A stretch of DNA of 18,175 nt from Bacteriovorax sp. UBA1852. Lineage in GTDB: Bacteria > Bdellovibrionota > Bacteriovoracia > Bacteriovoracales > Bacteriovoracaceae. Below the pieces are notes generated by a model that did not search any database, was not told the origin of the DNA, and saw only the letters and a list, made by a program, of their open reading frames with translations. The stretch is taken from positions 1 to 18,175 of the forward strand of contig DDIK01000094.1 of the NCBI GenBank assembly GCA_002338505.1, given 5' to 3'. Shown in pieces: positions 1-7,637 of the stretch (positions within the stretch are counted from its first letter, which is position 1; each line of letters begins with the position of its first letter). Made by a program: the position numbers and the translations under genes.

Positions 1-458
1 TCTGTAAAGGAAGAGGTAGTTGTAAACTTCAAGACTTTTGATTTACTAGTTTGAGTCTCATACTTCTTAATAAACTCAATCGCCTCATGACATCTTTCAC
101 TATGCCCTACTTGTACAACCAAAGAGTTTGAGTCATTCAATTTCCCAAGGTCTAGTGCTTGTTTGTAAGTTTCAGTCACTGGCTTTTCACAAAAGAGATG
201 TTTTCCTGCCTTGAGAACTTTTTGACATAGCTCAAAGTGATACTTCGTCGGTGTTACAACAAGAACAGCATCAACTTCACTTAAGACTTCATCTAGCTCA
301 CTTGCAGTTTTAATATTTGGAAAGTTTTCTTTAGCTCGCTCAGTATTTTCTGCGATAGGATCTATAACTGCATACAAGGAGGCCAGACTATCAGCTTTTT
401 GTGCATGCCATTTGCCTAAATGGCCATACCCTACTAGAGCAACTTTAATCTCTTTCAT
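1..458 (-). CDS. Gfo/Idh/MocA-family NAD(P)-dependent oxidoreductase, GnnA-like (3' end cut off by window edge)
   Basis: The first 152 codons of a minus-strand gene are visible; the rest lies beyond position 1. The protein opens with a Rossmann dinucleotide motif (VALVGYGHLGKWHAQ, about residues 6-20), followed by VDAVLVVTPTKYH and the family hallmark EKPV near residue 100. The start is an ATG preceded by GAGAG four bases upstream, 21 nt after lpxA stops, so it should be co-transcribed with lpxA. Known members with this placement are GnnA enzymes, which oxidise the 3-position of UDP-GlcNAc so that GnnB can transaminate it, giving the diamino sugar of some lipid A. Assignment to GnnA rather than another sugar dehydrogenase is inference from position; the substrate-binding half is not in the window. 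Confidence 0.85.
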   Translation of the reverse strand, partial: MKEIKVALVGYGHLGKWHAQKADSLASLYAVIDPIAENTERAKENFPNIKTASELDEVLSEVDAVLVVTPTKYHFELCQKVLKAGKHLFCEKPVTETYKQALDLGKLNDSNSLVVQVGHSERCHEAIEFIKKYETQTSKSKVLKFTTTSSFT

Positions 459-479
459 TATTCTCTCACTTACTTAAAA

Positions 480-1274
480 CTATTTAACAAATGGTGCTAT
501 ACCAATTTCACTTTTCTTAATATCAGCTCTCATTTCTTTCACAAGTATATTATCTTTGTAATCTTCCATGAGTTCTTCGTGATCTACAAATGCTCTAGGA
601 GACAGAACAGATGATTCCATAGTTCTATAGAAATCTACGAGTTCAGAGATCTCACTCTTTTCAAAACCTAATCTCCTAAGCCCTATGATATTTATACCTT
701 TAAGCTTTACTCTATTTCCATATGCTGTACAGAAGATTGGAATATCTCGGTCTATTGCAGAAGCTCCTCCAATGTATGAGCCTCTACCTAGCGTAACAAA
801 TTGTGAAATATTTGTTCCACCACCAATAATGACCTTATCTCCAATATTCACGTGACCTGCCAGATTAACAGAGTTCGCCATAACGACATTGTCTCCAACC
901 AGTGCATCGTGACCGATATGAACATGGGCCATAAGTAAACACTGATTTCCAATAGAAGTAAGCTTCTTATCTTTTTGTGTTCCTTTATGAATAGAGACAT
1001 ACTCTCTGAAAATATTATTATCACCAATCCTTACTTCTGTTGGCTCATTTTTATATGTTAAGTCTTGAGGATTTGCTCCAATAGAGCAGAATGAATAAAA
1101 CTCATTATTATTTCCTATAATTGTATGTCCCTCAAGTACTACGTGAGAGGCAATCTTAACATTATTTCCAATTTTGACATTAGGTCCAATGATAGAGAAA
1201 GCTCCAATAGAAACATTCTCCCCTATCTCTGATCCTTCACTAATAATTGCCGAAGGGTGCACTTTTTTCGTCAT
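480..1274 (-). CDS. lpxA: LpxA, acyl-ACP--UDP-GlcNAc (or GlcNAc3N) acyltransferase
   Basis: First step of lipid A synthesis in the cytosol: transfer of a 3-hydroxyacyl chain from ACP to the 3-position of a UDP-amino sugar. The 264-residue protein is close to the usual length of about 262 and is built of left-handed beta-helix hexapeptides (IGENVSIGAFSIIGPNVKIG). The catalytic His corresponds to H of HIGHDALVGD, matching E. coli His125. The GG pair at the acyl-chain ruler is kept (E. coli Gly173), which predicts a C14-type chain by analogy. Where E. coli has His160 this protein has Ser (NISQF). Two ATGs are adjacent; the second (1274) is chosen because AGGAG lies five bases upstream, against only two for the first (1277). 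That AGGAG sits next to the fabZ stop codon, suggesting coupled translation. Confidence 0.95.
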   Translation of the reverse strand: MTKKVHPSAIISEGSEIGENVSIGAFSIIGPNVKIGNNVKIASHVVLEGHTIIGNNNEFYSFCSIGANPQDLTYKNEPTEVRIGDNNIFREYVSIHKGTQKDKKLTSIGNQCLLMAHVHIGHDALVGDNVVMANSVNLAGHVNIGDKVIIGGGTNISQFVTLGRGSYIGGASAIDRDIPIFCTAYGNRVKLKGINIIGLRRLGFEKSEISELVDFYRTMESSVLSPRAFVDHEELMEDYKDNILVKEMRADIKKSEIGIAPFVK

Positions 1275-1282
1275 CATAACTC

Positions 1283-1756
1283 CTAAGCAATTTTAAATGA
1301 TGCAAATACTGTAGCTTGGCTCATCAACTCACCATTGTGATAAACACTACAATCGTTTTCTAAGAATCCAGTTCTAATTTTCTTACAATGTGTCTCAATA
1401 ACAAGATCCATGTTTGGTAACACAGGCTTTCTAAATTTAGCATTTGAAACTGATAAGAGAGCAACATCAAATTTCTTATTTGCGAGATCAGGCTCAAGTA
1501 ACACTAGACCAAATGATGTAGCTTGCGCCATCATCTCGATTTGTACAACACCTGGTAATATAGGATTTCCAGGGAAATGACCTTCAAAAATAACATGATC
1601 TTCTCTTGTATAGTAGTTAGCCTTAATAGCTGTTCCGACTAAGTCCTTATAGCTACTTATCTCATTTGCTGCCACGATACTTTCAACACTATCAACAAAT
1701 AAGAATGGGTCCCTATGAGGAAGAATACTAATAACTTCTTCTTTTGTAAGTTTCAT
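1283..1756 (-). CDS. fabZ: FabZ, 3-hydroxyacyl-ACP dehydratase
   Basis: Dehydrates 3-hydroxyacyl-ACP in fatty acid elongation and competes with LpxA/LpxD for the same acyl-ACP pool, which explains its place between them. The hotdog-fold catalytic pair is present: His60 in FEGHFPGNP and Glu74 in VQIEMMAQA (E. coli His54 and Glu68). The N-terminal LPHRDPFLFVD motif is typical. I start at the ATG at 1756 (MKLTKEEV, 157 residues), which has GGGAG seven bases upstream. The frame is open further upstream, but that part lies inside lpxD and reads as unrelated sequence. The gene is separated from lpxD by 11 nt, with its ribosome-binding site overlapping the lpxD stop, and is followed by lpxA after 8 nt. 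Confidence 0.95.
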   Translation of the reverse strand: MKLTKEEVISILPHRDPFLFVDSVESIVAANEISSYKDLVGTAIKANYYTREDHVIFEGHFPGNPILPGVVQIEMMAQATSFGLVLLEPDLANKKFDVALLSVSNAKFRKPVLPNMDLVIETHCKKIRTGFLENDCSVYHNGELMSQATVFASFKIA

Positions 1757-1767
1757 ATCTTTACTCC

Positions 1768-2781
1768 CTATTTTTTTCTTTCTACAGCTTTTTTCAAATA
1801 AGCAACACTTCGAAGCCACTCGTTAACTGGCCTTGCGGGATGACCCCCGACTTTTGAGCCGTCTTCTATATCACTTAAAACCATACAAGCTCCACCGACT
1901 TGAGACCCTGCCCCAATTCTCTTCCCATCTGAAAGTGCAGCTTTCCCACCGAGAACGCTATATGCTCCAACAGTCGAAGATCCTGCAAGTCCAACTTGAC
2001 CACAGAGAATAGCACCTTTTTCAATCTTTACGTTATGAGCGACATGAACAAGATTATCAAGTTTCGCACCGTCTTCTATGATCGTAGGAGAAAATGTGCC
2101 TTGATCTATAGCACAATTCGATCCAATCTCAACGTTGTCACCAATTGAGACACCGCCGAAATGCCATATTTTCTCATGTACACCATTTGCGTGGTGATAA
2201 CCAAAACCGTCTGAACCTATCGTTGAACCTGAGTGAATCCTTACATTTTGTCCAATACTAGAAAAAGACATTATAGAAACATTTGGATATACAATAGTAT
2301 TAGCTCCGATCTCCACGTTAGATAGGATAGTAGCTCCAGGATAAATAAAAGAATTAGCTCCTATAACGACATTCTCTCCAACAAATACGCCTTCTCCAAT
2401 GTCGACACTAGGATGAATGACTGCCGTACCAGACTTTCTACCGTCCATGACATTATTGATAAGATTAAATTTTTCATCATAGAATAGTTTAGATATTTTA
2501 CACATTGAAAGTTTGAGATCTGGAGAAGTCACTAATGTACAACTATGATTCGCCTTAATTTTCTCATCAAGAAAATCAAAGAATTTATCTGCGATGATTA
2601 GGCAAAGGCCACTCACATCAACTTCATTTAAACCTTGTACAAGTTTTTTACTACCGAGAAAAACGACAGTCGACTGGTCTAAATTACCAACCGTCGATAT
2701 CGTACTAAGCTCTAATTCTTGCTTTCCCGAAATCAGTGTTAAGTCATTATCGCATTCAAGTAATCTTTTAACCTTAATCAT
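1768..2781 (-). CDS. lpxD: LpxD, UDP-3-O-acyl-glucosamine N-acyltransferase
   Basis: Third step of lipid A synthesis: adds a 3-hydroxyacyl chain to the 2-amino group of the UDP-sugar. The 337-residue protein matches the usual length of about 340. Residues 1-110 form the uridine-binding N-terminal domain, and about 120-320 are hexapeptide repeats. Diagnostic blocks are IGSDGFGYHH (188-197), the IDQG motif (IDRG in most relatives) and VHVAHNV, whose His249 corresponds to catalytic E. coli His239. The start at 2781 (MIKVKRLLEC) is chosen for AAGGAG six bases upstream; an upstream in-frame ATG would add an unrelated 18-residue tail. It lies between skp and fabZ, as in many proteobacteria. Confidence 0.95.
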   Translation of the reverse strand: MIKVKRLLECDNDLTLISGKQELELSTISTVGNLDQSTVVFLGSKKLVQGLNEVDVSGLCLIIADKFFDFLDEKIKANHSCTLVTSPDLKLSMCKISKLFYDEKFNLINNVMDGRKSGTAVIHPSVDIGEGVFVGENVVIGANSFIYPGATILSNVEIGANTIVYPNVSIMSFSSIGQNVRIHSGSTIGSDGFGYHHANGVHEKIWHFGGVSIGDNVEIGSNCAIDQGTFSPTIIEDGAKLDNLVHVAHNVKIEKGAILCGQVGLAGSSTVGAYSVLGGKAALSDGKRIGAGSQVGGACMVLSDIEDGSKVGGHPARPVNEWLRSVAYLKKAVERKK

Positions 2782-2853
2782 AACATTCTCCTTAAAAACT
2801 AATGAGGGGAACACTGCTGTTCCCCCTTTAATCACTTGCTCTTTATAGAGATT

Positions 2854-3348
2854 TTACTTCTTGTCGTATTCTTTAACTACTGCATCAGTAATGTCTGTGA
2901 CAGACTTCACGTAAAGAAATGGAGTTGTACTTGCCTCATAAGTAACATCAAGTCCTTTTGACTTAGAAACCTTTTCAACAATTTCTCTGATCTTTTTTAG
3001 AACTGGAGCTTTATATTTATTTTCCATCTCTTGCATTTCTTTTTGATACTTCTGCATTTTCTGCTGAAGAGTTATAACTTTCTGCTGTAGCTCTGCTGCT
3101 TTTTGTTGCTTAACTTTATCATTTAGAAGAGATGACTTCTTTTGAAAGTCTTCTTGTTCCTTAACAATTTTCTTTTCTTGATCTCTAATTTCTTTTTGCT
3201 TCTTATCAAATTCCTTCTTCAACTTTTCACGGATTGAAGTCGATTCTTTGACAGAAATAAGAATCTTTTGAACATCAACTCTTCCCATTTTGAGAGCGAA
3301 TGCATTTGAGCTTAGTAAAAGACATAGTGCCATCAATAGCTTTTTCAT
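2854..3348 (-). CDS. skp: Skp/OmpH periplasmic chaperone for outer-membrane proteins
   Basis: Skp holds unfolded beta-barrel proteins in the periplasm and passes them to BamA, encoded just upstream. A signal peptide is obvious (MKKLLMALCLLLSSNAFA, cleavage about residue 18). The mature part starts LKMGRVDVQKI, typical of OmpH-like proteins, followed by a long lysine/glutamate/glutamine coiled coil (about residues 35-115) that would form the tentacles. The length of 164 matches the family (E. coli 161). I start at 3348 because GGAG lies six bases upstream. An in-frame ATG at 3360 would add only MEKN, directly abuts the bamA stop, and its codons contain that GGAG. Confidence 0.92.
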   Translation of the reverse strand: MKKLLMALCLLLSSNAFALKMGRVDVQKILISVKESTSIREKLKKEFDKKQKEIRDQEKKIVKEQEDFQKKSSLLNDKVKQQKAAELQQKVITLQQKMQKYQKEMQEMENKYKAPVLKKIREIVEKVSKSKGLDVTYEASTTPFLYVKSVTDITDAVVKEYDKK

Positions 3349-3360
3349 GTTTTTCTCCAT

Positions 3361-5670
3361 TTAAAATAATTGTCCAATATCAAAGTGAAATTTATTACCT
3401 TCTTGGCCTTCGTCTGGATTTATTGGGAAACCAAACTCAAATCTGAGTACCCCAATAGGTGAGAACCATCTAAAACCAAAACCATAGTCCATATAAACTT
3501 TGTGTAATTCACTGTACTTGTCTGCTGTACCAGCATCAAAGAAGACAACCCACTTTAGGCCGGCCTCTCTAGCAAGTGGATGCTCAAGCTCGAGCGTTGA
3601 AAATGCTGTAAACAGTGCACCTTCATTAAAATCTCTAATTTCGTCTTGGCTATCAATGACGTCATTATTATTAGAGTCAACTCTTACTGGCCTCTTTGGT
3701 CCAATAGCATCAAAATCAAAACCTCTTAGATTCTTTGCTCCACCTAGAGTAAATCTTTCGTTTTGAGGAACCTTTTGTCCGTCAACAACTTCTATCTTTG
3801 CAGTATAGAATCTCGATCTAAAAATTAAATCTCCAACGACTCTTTTAAAATATCTTGAATCAAATTCATTCTTAAACCACTTCTTATCTCCACCAACACC
3901 TGCGTATTCTGTAGCAAAGTTTAGGTAGTATCCCTTAGTAGGCTCAAATCTATGATTTCTCTTATCTTTAACAAGAGCTACACGCACAGAAGAGGTAAGA
4001 CCATTTTCAGCCTCTGGCTCAATCGTCTGCTTAGCCTCATCCTCTAAATTATAGAATTCAGTGTCGACAAGTTTATAAGTCGTAAAAAGTCTTGTGTAAT
4101 CAAAGATTGGATAACCAACTCTCGCTGAAATACCTTTTCTCTTGAAGTCATATGAAACGTACTGAGAGTTGTCTTCAGTAAAGATCTCTCCACCGGTCGT
4201 CCATTTCGTATCCATAAAATATGGCTCAGTGAAAGAGATAGAGAAAGTCTTTTGTTCTTTTGCTAAATTTGTCTTAAATGACAACTGTTGTCCAAGGCCT
4301 CTAAAGTTATTTTGCGAGATTGAAGCCTGAAAGAAACCACCTGTTGCTGTTGAATACCCAGCACCTAGAGATATCTGTCCGGTACTTTTTTCTTTCACAT
4401 CAATTTCAACATCAATGACATCATCTTGCCCTGCTGGAGAAACCGTATTAAAGATAACACTCCCCGGCTCAAAGAAACCAAGTCTATTAACGTTCTCTTT
4501 AGACATTCTAAGCTTTGATCCAGAGAACTTTGTCCCCTCGTGAATCTTGAGCTCTCTTCTGATAACTTTATCACGTGTCTTTGTATTACCTTTAATAGTA
4601 ATTTTTCCAAAACTTGCGATCTTACCTTTTTCAAATGAGAATTGAATATCAACCAGGTTCTCTCCAGGAACAACTCTTAGAGTTCTTAAGACGTTAGCAA
4701 ATGCATATCCTTTATCCTGATATAACTCAGTTAACTTCTGAATATCTTTTCTTAGGAGTTCTTCTGAATAGACATCTTCAGAACCTAGTTGGATTTCTTT
4801 TAAAAGTTCATCTTCAGTAAAAAGCACTTCTCCCTGAAAAGTAATATCTCTCACTTTAAACTTAGGACCTTCGTTAACTTTCACTGTAACAAAGACCCAT
4901 TTCTTATCTTCAGAGATAGTGACTTCGGGCGTTCCAAGATTTACTTGAAGATAACCCTTAGTACGATAGAAGTATTTTATTCTTTCAACATCTGTTCTAA
5001 ACCCAAGCTCTTTAAAGCTTCCTGAACCAGACATGAAAGAAAAGAGACTCTCTTCTCTAGTCTCCATAATTCCTTTTAACTCTTCATCTGAGAATGCTTG
5101 ATTCCCTAAGAAAGTGACTTTCTTAACACGAACTTTATCAAGCTCACTGATTTGAAAAATCAATCTTATATTCTCTTCATCTAGCTTTTGGATCGTGTAT
5201 TTTGCGTTTGCGAGATAAAATCCTTTCTCTTCATAGAACTTTAAAATCGACTTGATATCAGACTTCACTGTATTAACGTCAAGAATTGAGTATTCCTTCA
5301 TTTTCACTTGTGAAAGAATATCTTCTTTTGAAATTTCATCATTACCGACAACTTTGATATCTGAAACGATTGGTTTTTCTTGCACAACAAACACAAGGTT
5401 GCCTTTTTCTTGATGCGCTTCAACCGAATCGAAATATTTAAGATTATAAATTTTCTCGATATCAGACTTGAGACCATAGTTTGTAACGACCTGGCCTTTC
5501 TTCGTGGTAATTTTTTCTAGAACAGCTTCTTTTTCTACTTTCTTTAGACCTTTAACGACTATATCTTTAACTTTGAACAAGTCTTTTTGCCGACCAATAT
5601 TATTGGCTAAAACATTAAACGATAAAAAAATAAGTAATATATAAACTAAACTCTTAAGAGAGTGTGACAT
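3361..5670 (-). CDS. bamA: BamA, outer-membrane beta-barrel assembly protein
   Basis: Central component of the Bam complex, which folds and inserts outer-membrane proteins. The 769-residue protein has a signal peptide (residues 1-22, ending NVLA), five POTRA domains (about 31-100, 101-178, 179-269, 270-349, 350-428) and a C-terminal 16-strand barrel (about 430-769) ending in Phe, as the beta-signal requires (FHFDIGQLF). The conserved L6-loop motif is LRGF at 648-651 (VRGF in E. coli). Just after it, residues 665-676 form an EF-hand/dockerin-like acidic loop that is absent from E. coli BamA. The ATG start has GGAG five bases upstream. The gene follows lolD after a 117-nt gap and runs straight into skp. 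Confidence 0.97.
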   Translation of the reverse strand: MSHSLKSLVYILLIFLSFNVLANNIGRQKDLFKVKDIVVKGLKKVEKEAVLEKITTKKGQVVTNYGLKSDIEKIYNLKYFDSVEAHQEKGNLVFVVQEKPIVSDIKVVGNDEISKEDILSQVKMKEYSILDVNTVKSDIKSILKFYEEKGFYLANAKYTIQKLDEENIRLIFQISELDKVRVKKVTFLGNQAFSDEELKGIMETREESLFSFMSGSGSFKELGFRTDVERIKYFYRTKGYLQVNLGTPEVTISEDKKWVFVTVKVNEGPKFKVRDITFQGEVLFTEDELLKEIQLGSEDVYSEELLRKDIQKLTELYQDKGYAFANVLRTLRVVPGENLVDIQFSFEKGKIASFGKITIKGNTKTRDKVIRRELKIHEGTKFSGSKLRMSKENVNRLGFFEPGSVIFNTVSPAGQDDVIDVEIDVKEKSTGQISLGAGYSTATGGFFQASISQNNFRGLGQQLSFKTNLAKEQKTFSISFTEPYFMDTKWTTGGEIFTEDNSQYVSYDFKRKGISARVGYPIFDYTRLFTTYKLVDTEFYNLEDEAKQTIEPEAENGLTSSVRVALVKDKRNHRFEPTKGYYLNFATEYAGVGGDKKWFKNEFDSRYFKRVVGDLIFRSRFYTAKIEVVDGQKVPQNERFTLGGAKNLRGFDFDAIGPKRPVRVDSNNNDVIDSQDEIRDFNEGALFTAFSTLELEHPLAREAGLKWVVFFDAGTADKYSELHKVYMDYGFGFRWFSPIGVLRFEFGFPINPDEGQEGNKFHFDIGQLF

Positions 5671-5709
5671 CAAAACTCCGTTTTTCTCTCAAAATCCTTC
5701 TTGCAGATT

Positions 5710-5737
5710 AAAATACTCTGGTATGAAAAAGTACCAA
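5710..5737 (-). promoter_or_regulatory. Candidate internal promoter upstream of bamA, overlapping a small inverted repeat
   Basis: In the 117-nt gap between lolD and bamA, the minus strand has TTGGTA and TATTTT separated by 16 nt, each matching the sigma70 consensus at four of six positions. A short inverted repeat (TGGTA / TACCA, 8-nt loop, 5719-5736) overlaps the -35 and spacer. This is the only gap over 100 nt within the minus-strand cluster, so an extra promoter for bamA-skp-lpxD-fabZ-lpxA is plausible but not proven. Confidence 0.3.
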
Positions 5738-5787
5738 GGATCACACGAAGTTACAAACAAAATTAAAGGTAAGTCGCAAGGCATAAT

Positions 5788-6444
5788 TCAATTTAAAATA
5801 CCGTCGACCATTTGAATTTGATATTCAAAACGCTCTGCAACATCATCATCGTGTGTGACAACGATTAGAGTAGTTCCCATTTCTTTGGATAATTCTAAGA
5901 GAAGATCAGTTACAAGCTCGGAGTTCTTAGAGTCTAAATTTCCTGTGGGCTCATCGCAAAGAAGAAGCTTAGGCTTTAGTGATAGCGCCCTAATGAGATT
6001 AATTCTCTGTTGTTGCCCTCCTGACACTTGATAAGGAAACTTATTTAAACAATCCTCAACCCCTAGTCTCTTTGCTAAGCCTAGAACGTAACTCTTAACC
6101 TTGGAAAGATTCGCTTTTCCAAGTCTTGCCGGCATCAAAATATTTTCAAGGCAATCTATTGTGGGTAAAAGAAAATGAAATTGAAAAACAAATCCAATAT
6201 CTTTATTTCTATACTTTGCTAAGGCCTCATCGGACATTTTAGTGAGATCTCTGTCATTTACGAGTACTTTACCGGAATTACATTTCTCAAGTCCGCCAAG
6301 CATATAGAGAAATGTTGATTTTCCTGAGCCTGACGCCCCCATAATGACAACTTGCTCTCCACCCTTAAGCTCAAAAGAGAGATTATCAATAACCTTGAGG
6401 CTACCGTAGGACTTATTTAAATTTTCGACTTTAATAACTGACAC
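5788..6444 (-). CDS. lolD: LolD-type ABC transporter ATPase (lipoprotein release)
   Basis: ATPase of the LolCDE-type complex that extracts outer-membrane lipoproteins from the inner membrane. The 218-residue protein has Walker A GASGSGKST (36-44), a Q-loop (VFQFHFLLP), signature VSGGQQQR (140-147), Walker B LLLCDEPTGNLD (160-171) and the H-loop His198. This subfamily, with a DEPTGNLD motif, includes LolD, MacB and FtsE; pairing with the adjacent LolC-type permease in an outer-membrane biogenesis cluster supports LolD. Translation begins at GTG; its G is also the last base of the lolC stop codon (TAGTG), and AGGAG lies eight bases upstream. This one-base overlap suggests translational coupling and matched amounts of ATPase and permease. 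Confidence 0.9.
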   Translation of the reverse strand: MSVIKVENLNKSYGSLKVIDNLSFELKGGEQVVIMGASGSGKSTFLYMLGGLEKCNSGKVLVNDRDLTKMSDEALAKYRNKDIGFVFQFHFLLPTIDCLENILMPARLGKANLSKVKSYVLGLAKRLGVEDCLNKFPYQVSGGQQQRINLIRALSLKPKLLLCDEPTGNLDSKNSELVTDLLLELSKEMGTTLIVVTHDDDVAERFEYQIQMVDGILN

Positions 6445-7637
6445 TAAGAAAACTCCTCTCTCAGACCTTGAGATAAGGACTTTGAGCCAACATTACTTAT
6501 AGTAATAAACGTAAAAAATAATATAAAAAGAAGTGAAAAACCACCTACAATTAATAGGTCATTCGTTGAGAGAATCACCTTGAGACGTGATAATTGATAG
6601 ACCTCCCCTGGTAATTCAAAAATATCAAGAGTCTGAATGAGATAGTCAAAAAGTTTTACGAATCCTAAAGAGATAATCAGAGAAACAAGCCACATGAGAA
6701 CATTTTGAATGATCCAAAGATACTTAAACTTCTTTGGTGACAAGCCTATTGCATATAAGAGAAAGATTTCCTGAGACTTCTTTTCTTTAGAATAAACAAT
6801 GAAAGTCAAACAGTTAAAAATAGCAATAATAACAATAACGGAGAGAACAATAGCAATCATATACTTTTCAAATTCCACGGCCCTTAAAAATGTGCCAAAC
6901 TCACTCCAAAAAGGAAGAATCTTATAATCAAAAAAGTAAAGAGACCTAAGCTTTGTCACGATTGACTCAATGGAATCGACATTTTGAAACTTTTGCTTAA
7001 CCTTAAGGTTTGCCGAATTAATTTTACCGTCGACTTGCAAGATATCGTCGATTTCCTTTAAGTTTGCATAGACAGATCTTTCGGAAAAACGATTTAGCTT
7101 AAAGTCTAATATCTGTTTGACTTTAAAAACTTGAATATTAGGTAAGAACTTTTCACTACTTCTTCCACCCGCAAAAATTAAGCTCACCTCATCTGAAATA
7201 TTGATGTCGAGATGATCAGCAAGTTTTCGCCCGACAAGGATTTCTCCTTCTTCTGGAATATCTAATTTGTTATTGATTTTCTTAAAAGACTCATCAACTC
7301 CAAAGACGAGTACTGCCCTACCTTTATCTTCATCGGCAGCTATAAAAGAATCTGTTCTTATCAAAAAAGAATGATCCTCGACACCCACCTGACCTAATTC
7401 ATCGAAATTAAGATCAGACCTTTTAAAAAAGCCCTTTTTACTTGTTAAAATGATCTCGCCATTTCCCGTATTCAAAGCTTCTTTTAGAAGAGACGAAAAA
7501 CCATCCATGAGTCCTAACGTGGTAAGAACAACGCTTAAAGAGAAAGAAAGACCTAAGACTGTTGCAAAAGCAAAATTTCTTGAAGGCTTATCTCGATAAA
7601 AGAGATAGAGAAAGTCTTTTAAAAGTCCAAGGCTCAT
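6444..7637 (-). CDS. lolC: LolC/LolE-type lipoprotein-releasing permease
   Basis: Inner-membrane permease partner of LolD. The 397-residue topology is the LolC/E/FtsX type: one N-terminal membrane helix (about 21-45, ending GLMDGF, typical of the family), a large periplasmic domain (about 46-255, with EGEILVGRKLADHL), then three helices (about 259-282, 307-330, 360-382). Only one permease gene is present, so the complex may use a LolF-like homodimer or have a second permease elsewhere; the sequence cannot decide. The start ATG overlaps the prfB stop codon as ATGA, a classic coupling arrangement. MacB-type permeases share the fold but are usually fused to their ATPase. Confidence 0.88.
   Translation of the reverse strand: MSLGLLKDFLYLFYRDKPSRNFAFATVLGLSFSLSVVLTTLGLMDGFSSLLKEALNTGNGEIILTSKKGFFKRSDLNFDELGQVGVEDHSFLIRTDSFIAADEDKGRAVLVFGVDESFKKINNKLDIPEEGEILVGRKLADHLDINISDEVSLIFAGGRSSEKFLPNIQVFKVKQILDFKLNRFSERSVYANLKEIDDILQVDGKINSANLKVKQKFQNVDSIESIVTKLRSLYFFDYKILPFWSEFGTFLRAVEFEKYMIAIVLSVIVIIAIFNCLTFIVYSKEKKSQEIFLLYAIGLSPKKFKYLWIIQNVLMWLVSLIISLGFVKLFDYLIQTLDIFELPGEVYQLSRLKVILSTNDLLIVGGFSLLFILFFTFITISNVGSKSLSQGLREEFS

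Noticed and set aside
1757..1819. Longer N-terminus for fabZ (from 1819)
   Set aside because: The added residues do not resemble FabZ and lie inside lpxD; the ATG at 1756 has GGGAG at the right distance and gives the normal length.
2782..2835. Longer N-terminus for lpxD (from 2835)
   Set aside because: The ATG at 2781 has AAGGAG six bases upstream and gives the normal LpxD length; the extra 18 residues are unlike the family.
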